Positions 6,087 to 7,404 of a stretch of DNA of 7,404 bases are shown piece by piece (the stretch's first letter is position 1; each line of letters starts with the position of its first letter). The notes beneath the pieces were generated by a model. The model made no database searches. It was not told the DNA's origin and saw nothing but the letters and a program-made list of their open reading frames with translations. The stretch is taken from NCBI GenBank assembly GCA_014871545.1, contig WGSR01000068.1:1-7404 (forward strand), in the 5' to 3' direction. The DNA is from Collinsella sp. GTDB lineage: Bacteria > Actinomycetota > Coriobacteriia > Coriobacteriales > Coriobacteriaceae. A program made the translations under genes and the position numbers.

Positions 6087-6122
6087 GATTAATTAGCCAC
6101 CGCCCGTCAGCTCACCCAGGAT

Positions 6123-7404
6123 CTAAACGTCAAGATGCGCACAATCAAGCGCCTTTTTGATAAGAGGGACAGATCGATCAGCCAAATACAACGGAATGTT
6201 GAGCACCCCGTCGTCGAGCTTTAGGTTCTTAAGTGAGTAGCGGACCCTCAATGGAGTCGTCTCCGCATGCTTGTCGGCATAGTACTTAAGGCTCTTGGAG
6301 TGAACGACCTCTCCCGATTTGACCTCGACGGGAACGATTTCGTTTCCGACTTGAATCAAAAAATCGACTTCGTGCTTCGGCTTCTCGTTTGTCCAGTAAC
6401 GCGGAGCAGCATCTAACTGTGAAAGTAATGCCTGAAGCACATAGTTCTCGGCGAACGAACCTTTGAACTCCGAAAATAGCGCATCCGAGATGGCAAAAGC
6501 GGACGCATCCAGCCTTGCCATGCGGCGCAGCAAGCCGACATCAAGACAGTAGACTTTAAATGCCTTGAGGTCATCGTACGCAGAGAGCGGCACACCACCG
6601 GCAGCATTAAGGCGAACCGCCGTGATGAGCCCAGCATCGGCAAGCCATTCCAGAGCATCCTCGTATTCTCGAGCACGAGCCCCCTCGCGCACCGCACCCC
6701 AAACGAACTTTTTGTTCTCGCGCGCCAACTGAGCTGGAATCGAGTTCCATATTTGCGAAAGCTTGGCGAACTGCGCACGGCCACCATGCTTGGCAAAATC
6801 GCGCTCGTAGGAATCCAAGAGATCAGACAACACCTTATCGACCTGAACGATATCGCCCGTCTCCACCCACCGGCCAAGAGCCTCTGGCATGCCGCCGCAT
6901 GCAAAATAACGACGAAGATGCTCGACGAGACGGACATGGAAGAAATCGGGCACTGTTTCGATCTGATCCAGGCCGCCAAGGTATTCGTCGTAGTTTGCAG
7001 CGCCCTCGGCTTTCAGAAACTCGGAAAAGCTCATGGGGCGCATCTCCATGAACTCGACCTTTCCCACCGGAAAAGCGCTGGTCTCACGGGACAAGCGAAC
7101 GCCCAACAAAGACCCTGCGCATGCGACGTGATACTCGGGGGCCTCGTCACAGAAGTATTTAAGGGCGCCGACTGCAGAAGGACAATCCTGGATCTCATCA
7201 ATAATAAGCAGCGTTTTGCCGGGATCGATAGGCTGTCCAAGTGCCAGGGAAAGATTTGAGATGATCCGTCGAGGATCGCGCGTACCTTCGAAAAACTGAG
7301 CGTACTCGCTCTGTACCCCAGGTGACGGCTCCTCGAGCGTCAGATACACAAAATTGATGTACGAGGTTCGGCCGAACTCCTTAAGCGCCCACGTCTTTCC
7401 AACC
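6123..7404 (-). CDS. AAA+ ATPase with DUF4143-type C-terminus (N-terminus cut by window edge)
   Basis: 426 residues are visible, and the frame stays open to the right edge. The first visible residues, VGKTWALKEFG, are the end of a Walker A loop, so only some 30-50 N-terminal residues should be missing. The internal GTG at 7349 is therefore not the true start. Walker B is LLIIDEIQD (about residues 65-73 of the fragment), followed by a sensor-like ACAGSLLG (94-101). The C-terminal part matches the DUF4143 group: EVDFLIQ (D347) and VEVKSG (E360, K362) form the D...ExK pattern of a PD-(D/E)XK nuclease-like fold. Together this is the AAA_14/DUF4143 family (COG1373), widespread in anaerobes and archaea, often in accessory regions, and of unknown cellular role. 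It ends with TAG at 6123, convergent with the AraC gene. Nothing links it functionally to the transport genes. Confidence 0.87.
   Translation of the reverse strand, partial: VGKTWALKEFGRTSYINFVYLTLEEPSPGVQSEYAQFFEGTRDPRRIISNLSLALGQPIDPGKTLLIIDEIQDCPSAVGALKYFCDEAPEYHVACAGSLLGVRLSRETSAFPVGKVEFMEMRPMSFSEFLKAEGAANYDEYLGGLDQIETVPDFFHVRLVEHLRRYFACGGMPEALGRWVETGDIVQVDKVLSDLLDSYERDFAKHGGRAQFAKLSQIWNSIPAQLARENKKFVWGAVREGARAREYEDALEWLADAGLITAVRLNAAGGVPLSAYDDLKAFKVYCLDVGLLRRMARLDASAFAISDALFSEFKGSFAENYVLQALLSQLDAAPRYWTNEKPKHEVDFLIQVGNEIVPVEVKSGEVVHSKSLKYYADKHAETTPLRVRYSLKNLKLDDGVLNIPLYLADRSVPLIKKALDCAHLDV

Overview
The window looks like chromosomal DNA from a high-GC anaerobic actinobacterium of the class Coriobacteriia, most likely Collinsella or a close relative. 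This is inferred from base composition, compact gene packing and the protein types (a Cys-less N-terminal domain P-type ATPase with a DUF6110-like small partner, and a YbtP/YbtQ-like ABC pair beside an AraC regulator). No rRNA or other phylogenetic marker is present, so the genus call is tentative.

Layout from left to right. Bases 1-842 hold the start of a minus-strand metal operon: a small single-span membrane protein (597-842) followed by a heavy-metal P-type ATPase whose C-terminal part lies beyond the left edge. Bases 806-1455 are an exact tandem duplication of a 325-bp unit. The unit joins the last 101 bp of the upstream ABC gene, its terminator, the metal operon's promoter, operator and leader, and the first 12 codons of the small membrane protein. 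The duplication creates an in-frame 45-codon chimeric ORF (1030-1167). Bases 1355-4939 are two abutting minus-strand ABC exporter-fold half-transporters, probably a heterodimer. Bases 4940-5053 are the divergent control region, with a 21-bp-period direct repeat typical of AraC-family operators. Bases 5054-6058 encode the plus-strand AraC-family regulator. Bases 6123-7404 are a minus-strand AAA+ ATPase with a DUF4143-type C-terminus, cut at its N-terminus by the right edge.

How they may work together. The AraC regulator most likely activates the divergent ABC pair, in the manner of YbtA with YbtPQ, and represses itself, because one half-site overlaps its own start codon. The ABC pair may move a metal-chelate or another small molecule. 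The downstream P-type ATPase operon would handle metal ions and has its own promoter with a palindrome resembling a metalloregulator site. A joint role in metal homeostasis is inference. The AAA+/DUF4143 gene is convergent with the regulator and appears unrelated.

The most striking feature is the perfect 325-bp tandem duplication, which gives the metal operon a second promoter and leader in front of a chimeric mini-gene. It is either a very recent rearrangement or an assembly artefact.
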